DNA of 64,000 nt from Rhizophagus clarus (GCA_015698045.1 BLAL01000075.1:124001-188000); one strand, 5' to 3'; positions 10,884 to 22,902 are shown, counted from the stretch's first letter. Numbers and translations are program-made. Notes: generated by a model not told the origin, from the sequence alone.

Positions 10884-13213
10884 TTAAATTGCACAGTCTA
10901 AACATCCAGAATAATTTAGTAATCGAGATGTATAAACTTGTGGATGTATCATCGATTGGGTACGAATTTTAATAGATGAAGGATTTGCTTTTCTGTATTT
11001 TTCCGCTTCTTCAAATTGCTTCTTAATTTCACTGTTTAAATTAAAACAATATGAATAAATAATATTTTCTATTTCATTAGCATCTGGCCTATTGTCTGGA
11101 TCCGAATCCCAACACCTTTTCATTAATTCAATATAACATTTTGGTGCTTTTGGTTCATTTAATTTAGGTCTAGTTCCACCACATATATCAAATGCCAAGT
11201 TCAAATCATGAACACGATCAGCAAAAGGTTGTATTCCAGTTGCTGCAAAATACATGACCATACCAAAGCTATATACATCTGCTGCTTTTGTGTAAGGTTT
11301 TCCTCTTAACACCTCTGGAGCTACATAAGGCATGACCCCATAAATTTTGGATATGTCTGTATTACCAATTTCTCCACATAGCCCCATATCAGAAATATAT
11401 GTATCATTATATTTGCTAACATATTTACATTCAAATAATATATTTCCTGTGTGAAAATCACGATGAACCATCTCTTTTTGATGAATTTCATTTAGACCGA
11501 TAATAATATTATATAATGTTCGCAATTTGTTGTTCCAATCAAAATCTTTATAACATTCACTCATCCAATCATTAAAATTTCTTCCTTCTGCATGTTGAAG
11601 AACTAAAATATGATTTTTAGTTTCCGGATCTTGAGATATTCCATATATTTTGATAATATTACCGCCATATTTATTCATTGAATATGCTTTAATCTATAAG
11701 AAATAAAACTTGTTAATACTTTAAAGAACGTATTTAATTACTTTGTTACAATATATTTCATACGTCACATACAGTACCTCATTTAGAAATTCGTCAGTCA
11801 CATTTTGTGATTTATATAAACACTTTAAAGCAACATTTTTAGATGACCCTCTCTTCCATTCCTTATCATAATACAGCAGACCATTTTCCCATTCTGCTGA
11901 ATACACTGTAGAAAACCCCCCTTTGCCTATTTGTTTAATATTCTTAAATTGATTATATGGTATCCATTCAAATACCATATCATTTGGGTTATTAATTTTC
12001 AGTTGCATTTGTTGAATAAATTCATCAATTTTTTCATCACCACTCAAATTTGTAAAATATTTTCCTAAATAATATTTATGACATGATTTACACCATTTAT
12101 GCTCTACGTCTGTATATTCTTCAATACATGTCTTACAATAACTTTTAGCATATTCTTGATGATATTTCTGAAGAACCATAACATAATCATCTGAATCTGG
12201 ATTTTGAGTTATTCCATGTATTTTAAACATATTATTGTATGCATTTGCCTAAATGTTTAATTGCTTTAAAAAATAGTATTTGAATTAAATGGAAACTTTA
12301 ATACAATCATACCTTATTCAGAAAATCATAAATCATGTTTTGTGAGTCACATATTTTCAAAGTAACTTCTTTATATTGCACTCTCATCCACTTCTTTTCG
12401 TTCAAATCATACATTAATGGACCATTTTTCCATAATGCTGAATTTAAATTTCTACCAATTTCTTCAATATTATTAAATTGATCATACGGTATCCATTCAA
12501 ACACTATATCTTTTATGTTATTGATTTTTAATTGCATTTTTTGAATAAATTCATCAATTTTTTCATTTCCGCTAGTAGTAAAATTTTCTTTTAAATCTTT
12601 TTTTATATGACATGACCTACACCATTTATATTCTATCTCTGTATATTTTTCACCACATTCTTCACAATATCCATCTTGAAGAACCATTATATATTCTTTT
12701 GTATCAGGATGTTGAGATATTCCATATATCTTGAGAATATTGTTATTTCCTTTAAACGATAATGAATACTGTTTGATCTATTGAAACAAAAACGTTAATA
12801 CTATAAAAAAGTTTATTCATAAATATAAAAGTTTTGTACCTCATTATTTAGAAGTTCATTGGTAATAATTTGGTAGTGACTCAAATACTTTAGATTAGCC
12901 ATTCTATCCATTTTACTTTCTCTTATATATTTAAAATTCTTCCAACATAATGGGCTATTTTTCCATTCTGCTAAATGTACTGAGCTATAACTATTTATTT
13001 CTTTATTATAAATAAACTGATCATATGGTATCCATTCAAATATTATATCATTTTTACTATTGATTTTTAATTGCATATCTTGAATGAAACCATCAATTTC
13101 ATTATTTCCACTAGCATTTCCGAAGTTTTTCTTTAAATTCTTTATTTGACATGACTTACACCATTCAAAAATTCTATCAGTATATGCTTCACCACATTCT
13201 TTACAATATTTAT
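10884..13213 (-). CDS. Protein kinase with three tandem Zn-ribbon/N-lobe modules
   Basis: Exons (minus): 12840-13213, 12313-12777, 11778-12248, 10884-11693. The introns of 62, 64 and 84 bp have GT-AG ends and keep frame. Each of the first three exons encodes a Cys pair unit (CEECGEKY...WCRSCH), then DEFIQKMQLKIN, FEWIPYDQF and a kinase N-lobe. Only the third has an intact glycine loop (IGKGGFSTVY) and beta-3 Lys (VALKCL). The first two are degenerate (IGRNLNSALW; INSYSSVHLAEW). The last exon is the C-lobe: HRDFHTGNILF catalytic loop, DMG in place of DFG, APE (VAPEVLRG) and CWDSDPDNRP. Upstream modules join the next at the hinge (MVLQ-DGYC), so they look like an intragenic duplication. The product is probably a cytoplasmic Ser/Thr or Tyr-like signalling kinase of the expanded Rhizophagus family. 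The 5' end is uncertain: it may start within a module or at the ATG at 15829. Confidence 0.75.
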
Positions 13214-15819
13214 CTTGAAAAACAATAATATAATTGTAAATATCATATGAATATGTAATAATAGAACTAAATAAATAGCTTATAGTAACTCACCAACTAA
13301 ATCGGAATAATTTTTTAAACGGAAAATTTAGTTTAATTTATAAATAAATATTACATAAACATAGTTAAATAACTTACATCCTATATTAATTATTAAATAA
13401 TTTTTTAAATAAATTATTGATAGTTCAAATTATATTATAATTATAATAATACGTAACTTACCAACTAAAATATATAATAATTTTCAAATAAAATAATTAG
13501 TTAGTTTAAATTAGAAGATATTTAAATATTATATATTAAATAAATAACTTATAACTTACCAACTAAAATAAGCAACCAAATAATTTTTTAAACAGAATTT
13601 AATTAATTTAAATTTATGAAATATTATATTATTATGTATTAAATAAATAACTTACCACCTAAAACAAATTTTAAGAATTTAATTTTAAATCATATATAAA
13701 TATTATGTAATTACTACACGTATTGAATAATTAATTTATAACTTACGATCTAAAATACCAAATAATTTTTAAATAAAGAACTTATTTAGCTTAAATTACA
13801 TGTAAATACAGTTATATAAATATCAGATATGCATAAAATAAATAGCTTACATGCTATTATATTAAATAATTTTCCAATGATAAATTACAGTATATGAGAG
13901 AGAATATTATATAAATATGTAATAATAGAATTAAATAAACAACTTACACACTATATTATTAAATAATTTTTTACATAAAGAAATTAGTTAGTTTAAATTA
14001 TATGTAAATATTATAGAAATATGTAATAATAGAATTGAATAAACAACTTACTCCCTATATTATTAAATAATTTTTAAATAAAGAAATTAGTTAGTTTAAA
14101 TTATATGCAAATATTATATAAATATGTAACAATAAAATTAAATAAACAAACTTACTCCCTATATTATTAATTCATTATTAAATAAAATTAGTTAGTTTAA
14201 ACTAGTATATGTAATATTATATAAATATGTAATAATAGAATTAAATAAATAAACTTACGATCTATATTATTAAGAAATTTTTTAAAAAAAGAAATTAGTT
14301 AGTTTAAATTATATGCAACAATAGAATTAAATTAGTGTGTCAATCCGTTTACCATTTATCCGGGTAATTATCAGATATCCGTTATCTGCCAGATATCCGT
14401 ATCTGTTTTTTTAAACAGATCGGATAAAAGGATATCAGATATCCGCACGGATATCTACGGATTTATCTGATTATTCTCTGTAATCCGGATATCCGCCTAA
14501 TATCCGATATATGTCACGTGACATGACATAAATTTCCAAAAAAAGAAAATTTTATACCTGCGAAAAAACAAGCATAGTTACACAAAATCCATAAAAGGTA
14601 TCCGGCTCGCCGATCATTTATTCCGGCCGGAACTAGGTCGTAAAATAAACGGATAAATACGGATAATTAACGGATTTATCTGTAGATATCTGTTAAATAT
14701 CCGGACAAATCTGATTATCCGTCACGGATAAACGGATGATAGATCTATCCGGATAGACACACTAATCGAACAGATATCCGGATAGATCTGATAAATCGAC
14801 GGATACTCGGATAAATCCGACGGATATCCGGATGAATCCGGATTTTCTTTACGGATAGTCAGATGAGCTAAGCGGATTCGGATTCGGATAACGGATGACG
14901 GATATCATCCGGATTGACACACTAAATTAAATAAATAACTTACGATCTATATTATTAAATAATTATTTAAATAAAGAAATTAGTTAGTTTAAAACTATAT
15001 GCAAATATTATATAAATATGTAATAACAGAATACGTCTTACCAACTAAAATTAATTACCAAATAATTTTTCAAATAAAGAAATTAGTTAGTTTAAATTAT
15101 ATGTAAATATTATACTAATAGAATTAAATAAATAACTTACGATCTATATTATTAAATAATTTTTAAAAAAAAGAAATTAGTTAGTTTAATTTATATGTAA
15201 ATATTATATAAATATGTAACAATAGAATTAAATAAACAACTTACTCCCTGTATTATTAAATAATTTTTTAAATTAAGAAATTAGTCAGTTTAAATTATAT
15301 GCAAATATTATATTAATATGTAATGATAGAATTAAATAAACAACTTACTTTCTATATTTATTAAATAATTTTTAAATAAAGAAATTAATTAGTTTAAATT
15401 ATATGTAAATATTATATTATTATGTAATAATAGAATTAAATAAACAACTTACTCCCTATATTATTAAATAATTTTTTAAATAAAGAAATTAATTAGTTTA
15501 AATTATATGTAAATATTATATTAATATGTAATAATAGAATTAAATAAACAACTTACACACTATATTATTAAATAATTTTTTAAATAAAGAAATTAGTTAG
15601 TTTAAATTATATATACAATATGTAATAATGAATTTTATAATTTACTCTCTATATTATTAAATAATTTTCACATAAATATTTAGTTAGTTTAAATTATACG
15701 TAAATATTGTATAAATGCATAATAATAGACTTACGAGCTATTTATTAAATAAAAGATTTAGTTAGATTAAATAATTATTTGATAATTGATATCACATATG
15801 ACATTTAAATTATACTTAC
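13214..15819 (-). repeat. Tandem array of ~100-bp intron-like units separated by exactly 3 nt
   Basis: On the minus strand each unit begins with a 5' splice consensus (GTAAGTT; variants GTGAGTT, GTAAGCT, GTAAGAC, GTAAATT). It carries a branch-site-like AAACTAACTAATTT and ends in TATAG or a similar AG. Between one AG and the next GT there are always 3 nt. Plus-strand starts of the triplets (minus-strand reading): 15735 CTC, 15646 AGA, 15557 TGT, 15453 GGA, 15349 AAA, 15245 GGA, 15141 ATC, 15042 TTG, 14944 ATC, 14259 ATC, 14156 GGA, 14052 GGA, 13948 TGT, 13851 CAT, 13747 ATC, 13656 GTG, 13560 TTG, 13462 TTG, 13378 GAT, 13294 TTG. Spacing is ~85-105 bp, except across the MITE. It lies just 5' of the kinase modules in the same orientation. 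Whether the triplets are spliced as exons is unknown. Confidence 0.85.
14333..14924. mobile_element. hAT-type MITE (592 bp) with 8-bp target duplication
   Basis: The termini are inverted: the left end starts TAGTGTGTCAATCCG and the right end finishes CGGATTGACACACTA. The 8 bases AATTAAAT occur directly before (14325-14332) and directly after (14925-14932) the element, the size expected for hAT transposition. The interior is packed with GATATCCG / CGGATATC / ATCCGGAT motifs and has an extra internal GACACACTAAT near 14755. No coding capacity is seen. It interrupts one unit of the intron-like array. Confidence 0.85.
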
Positions 15820-15829
15820 TCTGGGCCAT
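15820..15829 (-). other. Candidate first exon (ATG GCC CAG A) of the kinase gene
   Basis: Minus-strand ATGGCCCAGA is followed at once by GTAAGTAT, a strong 5' splice site, at the upstream edge of the intron-like array. If this exon, all 20 triplets and the four kinase exons are joined (10+60+374+465+471+810 nt), the frame is exactly 730 codons without an internal stop. This compatibility is suggestive but weak, since only one phase in three would fit and stops are unlikely in 60 nt. Alternatively the array is removed as one intron or lies outside the transcript. Confidence 0.35.
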
Positions 15830-16083
15830 TTCTATATATTTTATAATTTATTGAAATTTTTTCTAAAAAGGCGCTGTGTATATTGTATTTTCTCTTTATT
15901 AAATGTTTATTAAATATAGTATATATATTTGTTTAAGTAACACAAAATGCAGATTAAAATTCCCACAAATATGCAAACATCACTCATCCACAAAGGATCT
16001 AACTTTATATTCATGTCTCAAGTCTATAGGTTTTATCCTTTTATGGTGAACCATGGTTCATATAAATGTCCAAATAAATAAAT

Positions 16084-16150
16084 TCAGTGATGGCAAATGA
16101 CCTTGAATGACCTTGTCATTTGAGGTTATTTAAGGTCATTTAAGGAGGTC
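16084..16150. repeat. Candidate hAT left terminus with subterminal AATGACC repeats
   Basis: CAGTGATGGCAAATGACC starts near 16085 and resembles hAT terminal inverted repeats. It is followed by several AATGACCTT / AAGGTCATT words in both orientations, as in transposase-binding subterminal repeats. A matching right terminus was not found within 19.0-19.3 kb. Confidence 0.5.
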
Positions 16151-16363
16151 ATTTATATAAACCAATAAAATTTACGTAATGTGATAATCTTTTTTTTTTG
16201 ATAAAATGAATGCTGTCTTCCTTTTTATAGTAAAATAACTCATTAGAAAATTCATTTTAAGTAATTTATTTGCTATAATGTCTTTGTCTTCAAAAGTCGC
16301 ATGCGACATGTCTTTGTCTTTCAAAAGTCGCGTTAATACTTTTTCAATACAAAATTAGCAAAT

Positions 16364-19023
16364 ATGGGTAAAGGACCACATTATTTTAAAGAGTTTTTTA
16401 CATTAATTGATCCACCAAAGAAAACAGCCAATAAGCGAACAGTATGTAATTTTTGTATAAAGGAATACACGTTTTCTGTGGCTTCATTAAAAATTGGTTG
16501 CTTTGTTTCAAATAAAGCTAAACTCTGTCAAGGACATCTCATAAAATGTGAAAATTTTAATAATCAAGTGTCAGAAAGTGAAAGGATTGAAATCTTAGCA
16601 CGATGTATTCCAGAAGATATCAAAAAAGTAGCTAAAAAATGAAAAATTGATAAAGGAAAAAATTTAAACATAACTGATAAGTCAGGTATTAAAAATTTAA
16701 TATATTTTTTTCAAAAATAAATAATAAGTATTTTTTAATTCTATGTTGTAAATTTTTAAGATACAGAAAGCGAGGAGGAGGAGGAAGAAGAAGAGGAAAA
16801 GAAAGATGAAGATGTGGTAAAACCATCAAAACCTCCTATTACTACACAATCTCGTATAACAAATTATGTATCATGACCGTTGACAAGGAGAGATAAGCCA
16901 TACTTTGAAACTTTACTTTTACGAATACAAGTTTCAAATGGATTGCCTTTTACTTTTTTTGAAAATGAAGAAACAAAAGAAATTTTTAATTTTATTGCTC
17001 CAGCTTTAAAATTACCAAGCAGAAAGAGAATGAGTGATCGAATTTTACTACATGCAACTAAAATGTTAAAGCAGTCAATTACAAAAAGTGCACAAAATGA
17101 TAAAATTGGAGTAACAGTAGCATGTGATGGATGGACCAATATCAAACAGGAACATTTATTTGGTGTTGTTTTTATAACATCAACAGGTGAAACACTTATT
17201 TGGGTGCTAAAGATATCAGTGATGAAAGATTAAAAACTGAAAATGTAATTGATCATATTAAAAGTATAATGACAGAGGCTGAAAAAAATAAAATTACAAT
17301 TAATTGCTTTGTTTCTGATTCAGCTGGTGAATATGCTGCTGCGCGGTATGTATGAGCATTTCTTATAATTTTATTATAAAAAATCAATATTTATTTATAT
17401 TTATTTAATAGGAGAATTATGCGGATAGAATATCCTAATAAAGATTTTTTGTCTTGCATGGCTCATCAAATGAATTTAATTATAGGAGAGATTTTTAAAG
17501 CATCGGATATTTATCAGCAAACTTCTACAAAAGCTGTTAAAATTGTCAGTTATTTTCATTCATCAGCTTATTTTATGGGTTTATTGAGAAATGAGCATAA
17601 ATCATTGTATGGTAAAACAACAGCTTTAGCAACTCCTGGTGAAACGTGATGGTGCAGTTACTATTTTTGTTTTCATAGTATTCTAAAAATGAAAGCAGCT
17701 CTCAAAGTAATTTATTTTTTGAAAATTCTATATTTCTAATTTTGATATTCAGTTTATAATAATTTATTTAGCAGTAATTTTTATTTCTTAATTAAACACC
17801 AGCTACAAAATTTGAATCTGAATGTCTTGAAGGTCCTTCTGCATCTTGAAGTGATTTGCAAAGACAAAGATATATCAAATTCTACAAAAAAATTCCTTCC
17901 TTCTGATATTATTGCCATTATTAATGATTCAAGTTTTTGGATTCATCTATACGAACTTCAAGATTTAATTTTACCACTTTGTGCTGCATTAAATAAATTA
18001 CAAAAAGACATGACACGTCTTTATGAAGTTGTTCTTGCTTTTGGATGGGTAATTAAGGTTTTTTCCAATCATCTAAATGAAAATTCTTCTAACAATAGGA
18101 TCACCCGCCTTGAACGTCATTGGAACCAGTGGGAACAACCACTTTTACTTTTATCTCTAGTTTTTCATCCACAATAACATATTTCACTTTTTAATAAAAA
18201 TATACAAAATCTTTCTTATACACATTTTGGTCAATGGGTTAATTATTATTATCAAGTCTGGTTTAACAAGGTGCCACAGCGTATTTTACGAGAATATCTT
18301 TCATATCAACGTGAAGTATATTCTTTTGATATGCAGACATTTAATCAACTTGATGGGAATATAATAGATTTTTGGGATTTAGCAAAGGAGATGCATCTGA
18401 ATTATCACAATTTGCTCTTCATTTATATGGGATTTGCGTTAATTCAGCCTCAGTAGAAAGGCTCTGGTCAAATATGGGATTTTTACATTCAAAATGGAGA
18501 AATCGACTTGATATATGTAAATTATTTTATATACTTTAAATTAACTTTAATTTTTTATTAAAGCATAAAAAAGTACTGGAATGAGCCAGTTGAGAAGTGA
18601 TATCTTACGGAAGAACAAACAGACAGCAATTGAAAAATCTGAAAAATTTTGTAAATGAAATCATATTGCAGTTTCTATACAACCTCACAAAACTTCTGAT
18701 AGTGAAGATAATGAATATAGTGATGTTGAAGATAGTGAAGTTGAAAAAGATGATATTATTCAAGTTAGTGATGAAGAAAATGATGACGATGCTTATACAC
18801 AACCTGTAGGAGAAATATCTTACTCTGAAAATGATGATACTATCAATTCAACAGAACTGTGGGTACGTATAATTCAAATTGGATGATCATGGTTGGAAAG
18901 GAAAATATTGATCATTCAGGAAGCAACGAGATGGGTTCAGATTTTATAGCTGTAGATCGTACCATTCACCCTGCCAATGATCCACTAGTGAAATGGAATC
19001 TTTATAGTATTTTTTGTAATTAG
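16364..19023 (+). pseudogene. hAT-family transposase pseudogene
   Basis: The N-terminus at 16364-16642 has a BED-type zinc-finger pattern (VCNFCIKEY...CQGHLIKC). It is followed by an acidic Glu run, then a DUF659-like core (16880-17233: RRDKPYFETLLLR, VACDGWTNIKQEHLFGVV) with the expected VSDSAGEYAAAR after a 1-nt deletion near 17200. SCMAHQMNLI lies at 17453-17482. The C-terminal hAT dimerisation block (SASVERLWSNMG...WRNRLD) is at about 18440-18515 in a shifted frame. Introns are recognisable at ~16686-16760 and 17347-17411. Stops: TGA after 16639, TGA at 16874-16876 and TGA at 17647-17649 each replace a probable Arg codon, and a TAA lies near 18175. The acidic tail ends at 19023. It is inactive, but most of the gene is still readable. 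Confidence 0.85.
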
Positions 19024-19144
19024 ACGCTAAAAAAAAAACAAATTCTAATGATGAGATTTAGTTTTTATTTTATTATTTAATTCATTTATTAAATATAAAT
19101 GCATCTAAATTTTTGATCTAAATGTCTAATTGTTAATTATAATA

Positions 19145-19190
19145 TATAGAAATCACTATAGAAATCACTATAGAAATCAATATAGAAATT
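19145..19190. repeat. Short tandem repeat (12-bp unit)
   Basis: Three to four near-identical copies of TATAGAAATCAC lie in the spacer between the hAT pseudogene and the Sel1-kinase gene. Confidence 0.7.
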
Positions 19191-19309
19191 TAATAATAAA
19201 TTATATAACACTTGCTACAAATTGTAAATAAATAAAATAATTATATTTGCTTTATTGTAAAAGTACGCAGCACCAATATTTGTAAATAAAAGTAAAATTA
19301 TCTATCACA

Positions 19310-22300
19310 TCATATCATATACTCCAAATAATCAGAATCCTCCTTAAATAAAATTTCAGTAATCTTGCGACTTATATAATATGCTTGTGAATGAGATTGC
19401 ATTATAGTAATATTAGCTTGTTCTTGTACTAAAGCATTATCTGCTTCTACAAATTCAAACATATCATTTTTTAATTCATCATCAATAATATTAGGTGCTT
19501 CATAATTATAATTTCCGACCCTGTTTAATTTATAATATTCATTAATACACCTAATCCAATCAGAAATTTTATTTTCAAGCTCTACTATGGTCGGTCTATT
19601 TTCTGGATCTGAATCCCAACATTTTTTCATTAAATCAATATAACATTTTGGAGTATTTTTCTTAATTTCAGGACGTTCTCCTTTACAAATATTTACAATA
19701 AGATAATGATCATGCGCTTCATGATAAAATGGAGGAATACCCGATATAAATTCCCACATTATCATTGAAAAACTATAAATATCACTTGCTTGAGTATAAG
19801 GCTGGTTTCTTAATATTTCAGGCGCCATATAAGGTATAACTCCATAAATTTCATTAATTTCTTCTTGTAAATCATTTATAGGTTTACATAATCCTAAATC
19901 AATAATAAATACCTCATTGTGATTGTCTGATATTAAAATATTACCATCATGAAAATCACCATGTGTTAAATTTGATTCATGAATAACTTTAAGTCCTAAT
20001 ATAATTTGCTTCAACAATTGTAACTTGTCTTGCCACTTAAATTTAATTATCTCAGATAAACATTTTCTCAAGTTTCCTTTTTTTGCATAACTCATTACTA
20101 TTATATAATTTAAACTATGTGGATCTTGAGTAATTCCAAAGATTTGAATAAATTTTGAAAATGAATTTTTCTGACAATTATAATGATATTTCCACTATAT
20201 AAATAATAAAAAATCATTAAATATTTGTAAATAAAAAATTTTACTATTAAATATAAATACTATACCTCATCTAAAAATTTATTACTTAAACTTGATGAAT
20301 TATTAAGTATTTTAAGAACAACCTCATAGCCTACTTGAAAATTCCGTCTATTCCACTGTTGTTCATCAGAATTCCAACTATTAATAGGTCCATCTGACCA
20401 GATAGCTTTATGAATTTCACTAAATCCTCCTTTATCATAATGATTAACACCTGTCAACTTATTATAAGGTATCCACTCTAAAACTTCATAACTACTTTTA
20501 GCACTTAATTGTGCTTTTTGAATAAATTTATCAATAAATTCATTTTTACTAGTCCACATTGAAAAATCTTGTTGAAATCGTTTTGGATTACATTGTTGAC
20601 ACCATTGATAATCAATATATGGTTGTTCGCATTCATTGCATAATTCATCTTTATTTTTAAAGCTAATTTTATCATTTTCTACTGCTTTTTGATACCAATA
20701 AAGGGCTTTTTCTAAATTATTTTCTGTTCCTTCTCCATTTTTATAACATGCAGCCAAGTTAAACATCGCATATTCATCATCATTTTCTGCAGCTTTTTGA
20801 AAACAATGGACGGCTTTTTTTAAATCTTTTTCTGTACCTTTTCCATTATAATAACAATTAGCTAAATTATACGTAGCATTAATATAACCTTTGTCTGCTG
20901 CTTTTTGGTACAAATGAAAAGCTTTTTCTAAATCCTTTTCTGTCCCCTTTCCATCTTCATAACAAATAGCTAAATTGAACATTGCTATTTCATTACCACT
21001 TTCTGCTGCTTTTTGATACCAATAAAAGGCTTTTTCTAAATTCTTTTCTGTTCCCTCTCCATTTTTATAACAAACAGCTAAATTAAACATGGCTGTTTCA
21101 ATACCATTTTCTGCAGCTTTTTGATGCCAATAAAAGGCTTTTTCAAAATTTTTTTTTGTTCCTTCGCCTTTGTGATAATAAATAGCTAAACTATTCATTG
21201 CTTGTTTGTTATTATTTTCTGCACCTTTTTGATACCAATAAAAGGCCTTTTCTAAATTTTTTTCTATTCCCTTTCCATTTTCATAACATTTAGCTAAATT
21301 GAATATTGCTATTTCATTACCATTTTCTACTGCTTTTTGATACCAGTAGAAGGCTTCTTTCAAATTCTTTTCTGTACCTTCTCCATTTTCATAACAATTG
21401 GCTAAATTAAACATTGCATTTTCATTACCATTTTTTGCAGCTTTTTGATACCAATAAAAAGCATTTTTTAAATTTTTTTCTGTTCCATTACCATTGTAAT
21501 AAAAATTGGCTAAATCATATATTGCTTCTTCCTCACCATTTTCTACTGCTTTTTGACACCAGAAAAAAGTCTTTTCTAAATTTTTTTCTGTTCCTTCTCC
21601 ATTATGATAACAAATAGCTAAATTATACATTGCATCTTTATTACCATTTTCTGCTGCTTTTTGATACCAGTAAAAAGCATCTTTTAAATTCTTTTCTATT
21701 CCTTCTCCAATGTAATAAAAATTAGCTAAAATGAACATTGCTACATCATTACCATTTCCTGCTGCTTTTTGATACCAGTAAATGGATTTTTCTAAATTCT
21801 TTTCTGTTCCTTCTCCATTATAATAAAAATTGGCTAAAATAAATATTGCCACTTCATTATCATTTTCTGCTGCTTTTTGAAACCAGTGAAAGGCTTTTTC
21901 TGAATTTTTTTCTGTTCCTTCTCCTTTGTAGTAACCAATAGCTAAATTATACATTGCATCTTTATCTCCATTTTTTGCAGCTTTTTGATGCCAGTAAAAT
22001 GCTTTTTCTAAGTTTTTTTCTGTTCCTTCTCCTTTATAATAACAAGTGGCTAAATTGAATATTGCTAATTTATTACCATTTTCTGCCGCTTTTTGATACC
22101 AGAGAAAGGCTTTTTCTAAATTTTTTTCTGTACCTTCTCCTTTGTGATAACAAATGGCCAAATTATACATTGCATCTTTATCACCATTTTCTGTCGCCTT
22201 TTGGTACCAGTAAAAGGCTTTTTCTAAATTCTTTTCTATTCCTTCTCCTTTGTAATAAAAATTGGATATATTGGATATTGCTACTTTATCACCATTTTCT

Positions 22301-22902
22301 GCTGCTTTTTGATACCAGTGAAAAGCTTTTTCTAAATTCTTTTCTGTTCCTTCACCATTATAATAACAAATGGCTAAATTGAACATTGCTTTGTCATTAC
22401 CATTTTCTGCAGCTATTTTATACCAGTAAAAGGCTTTTTTTAAATCTTTTTCTGTTCCTTCTCCTTCATAATAAAAACTAGCTAAATTGAATATTGCTAC
22501 TTCATTGCCATTTTCTGCAGCTTTTTGATACCAGTGAAAGGCTTTTTCTAAATTCTTTTCTGTTCCTTCACCTTTGTAATAACAAATAGCTAGATTGTAC
22601 ATTGCTATTTCAATATCATTTTCTGCTGCTTTTTGATACCAATGAACAGCTTTTTCTAAATTTTTTTCTGTTCCTTCACCATTTTTATAACAACAGGCTA
22701 AATTATTCATTGCTGAAGCAATATCATTTTCTGCTGCTTTTTGATACCAATGAAAGGCCATTTCTAAATTCTTTTCTGTTCCTTCTCCATTTTCATAATA
22801 TGTGGCTAAATTAAACATTGCTTTTTCATTACCATTTTCTGCTTCTTTTTGACACAAATGAAAGGATTCTTCAAAATTTTCTTTTATAATATTACTTGAC
22901 AT
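19310..22902 (-). CDS. Sel1-repeat / Zn-ribbon / protein kinase fusion
   Basis: Two exons (20266-22902; 19310-20194) are joined over a 71-bp GT-AG intron and give about 1173 residues. I chose the ATG at 22902 (MSSNIIKENFEE) because the left-edge paralogue also starts MSS; the frame stays open 33 codons further upstream. Residues ~10-735 are 20 Sel1 repeats (~36 residues each), a solenoid for protein binding. Then come a Cys-pair unit (CNECEQPY...WCQQC), EWIPYNKL, a kinase N-lobe with a weakened loop (YDKGGFSEIHKA) and beta-3 Lys (VVLKIL). The C-lobe has HGDFHDGNILI (HRD to HGD), DLG for DFG, MAPEILRNQPY and CWDSDPENRPT. Catalytic Asp and Asn are kept, so activity is possible. It is a signalling protein of the expanded AM-fungal Sel1-kinase family; partners are unknown. 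Confidence 0.88.

Noticed and set aside
13290..15760. CRISPR-like regularly spaced array
   Set aside because: The repeated units are ~100 bp, AT-rich and separated by only 3 nt, with splice-site consensus ends. There are no unique spacers of CRISPR size and the genome is eukaryotic.
16864..17145. Minus-strand frame over the hAT core
   Set aside because: Antisense shadow of the transposase.
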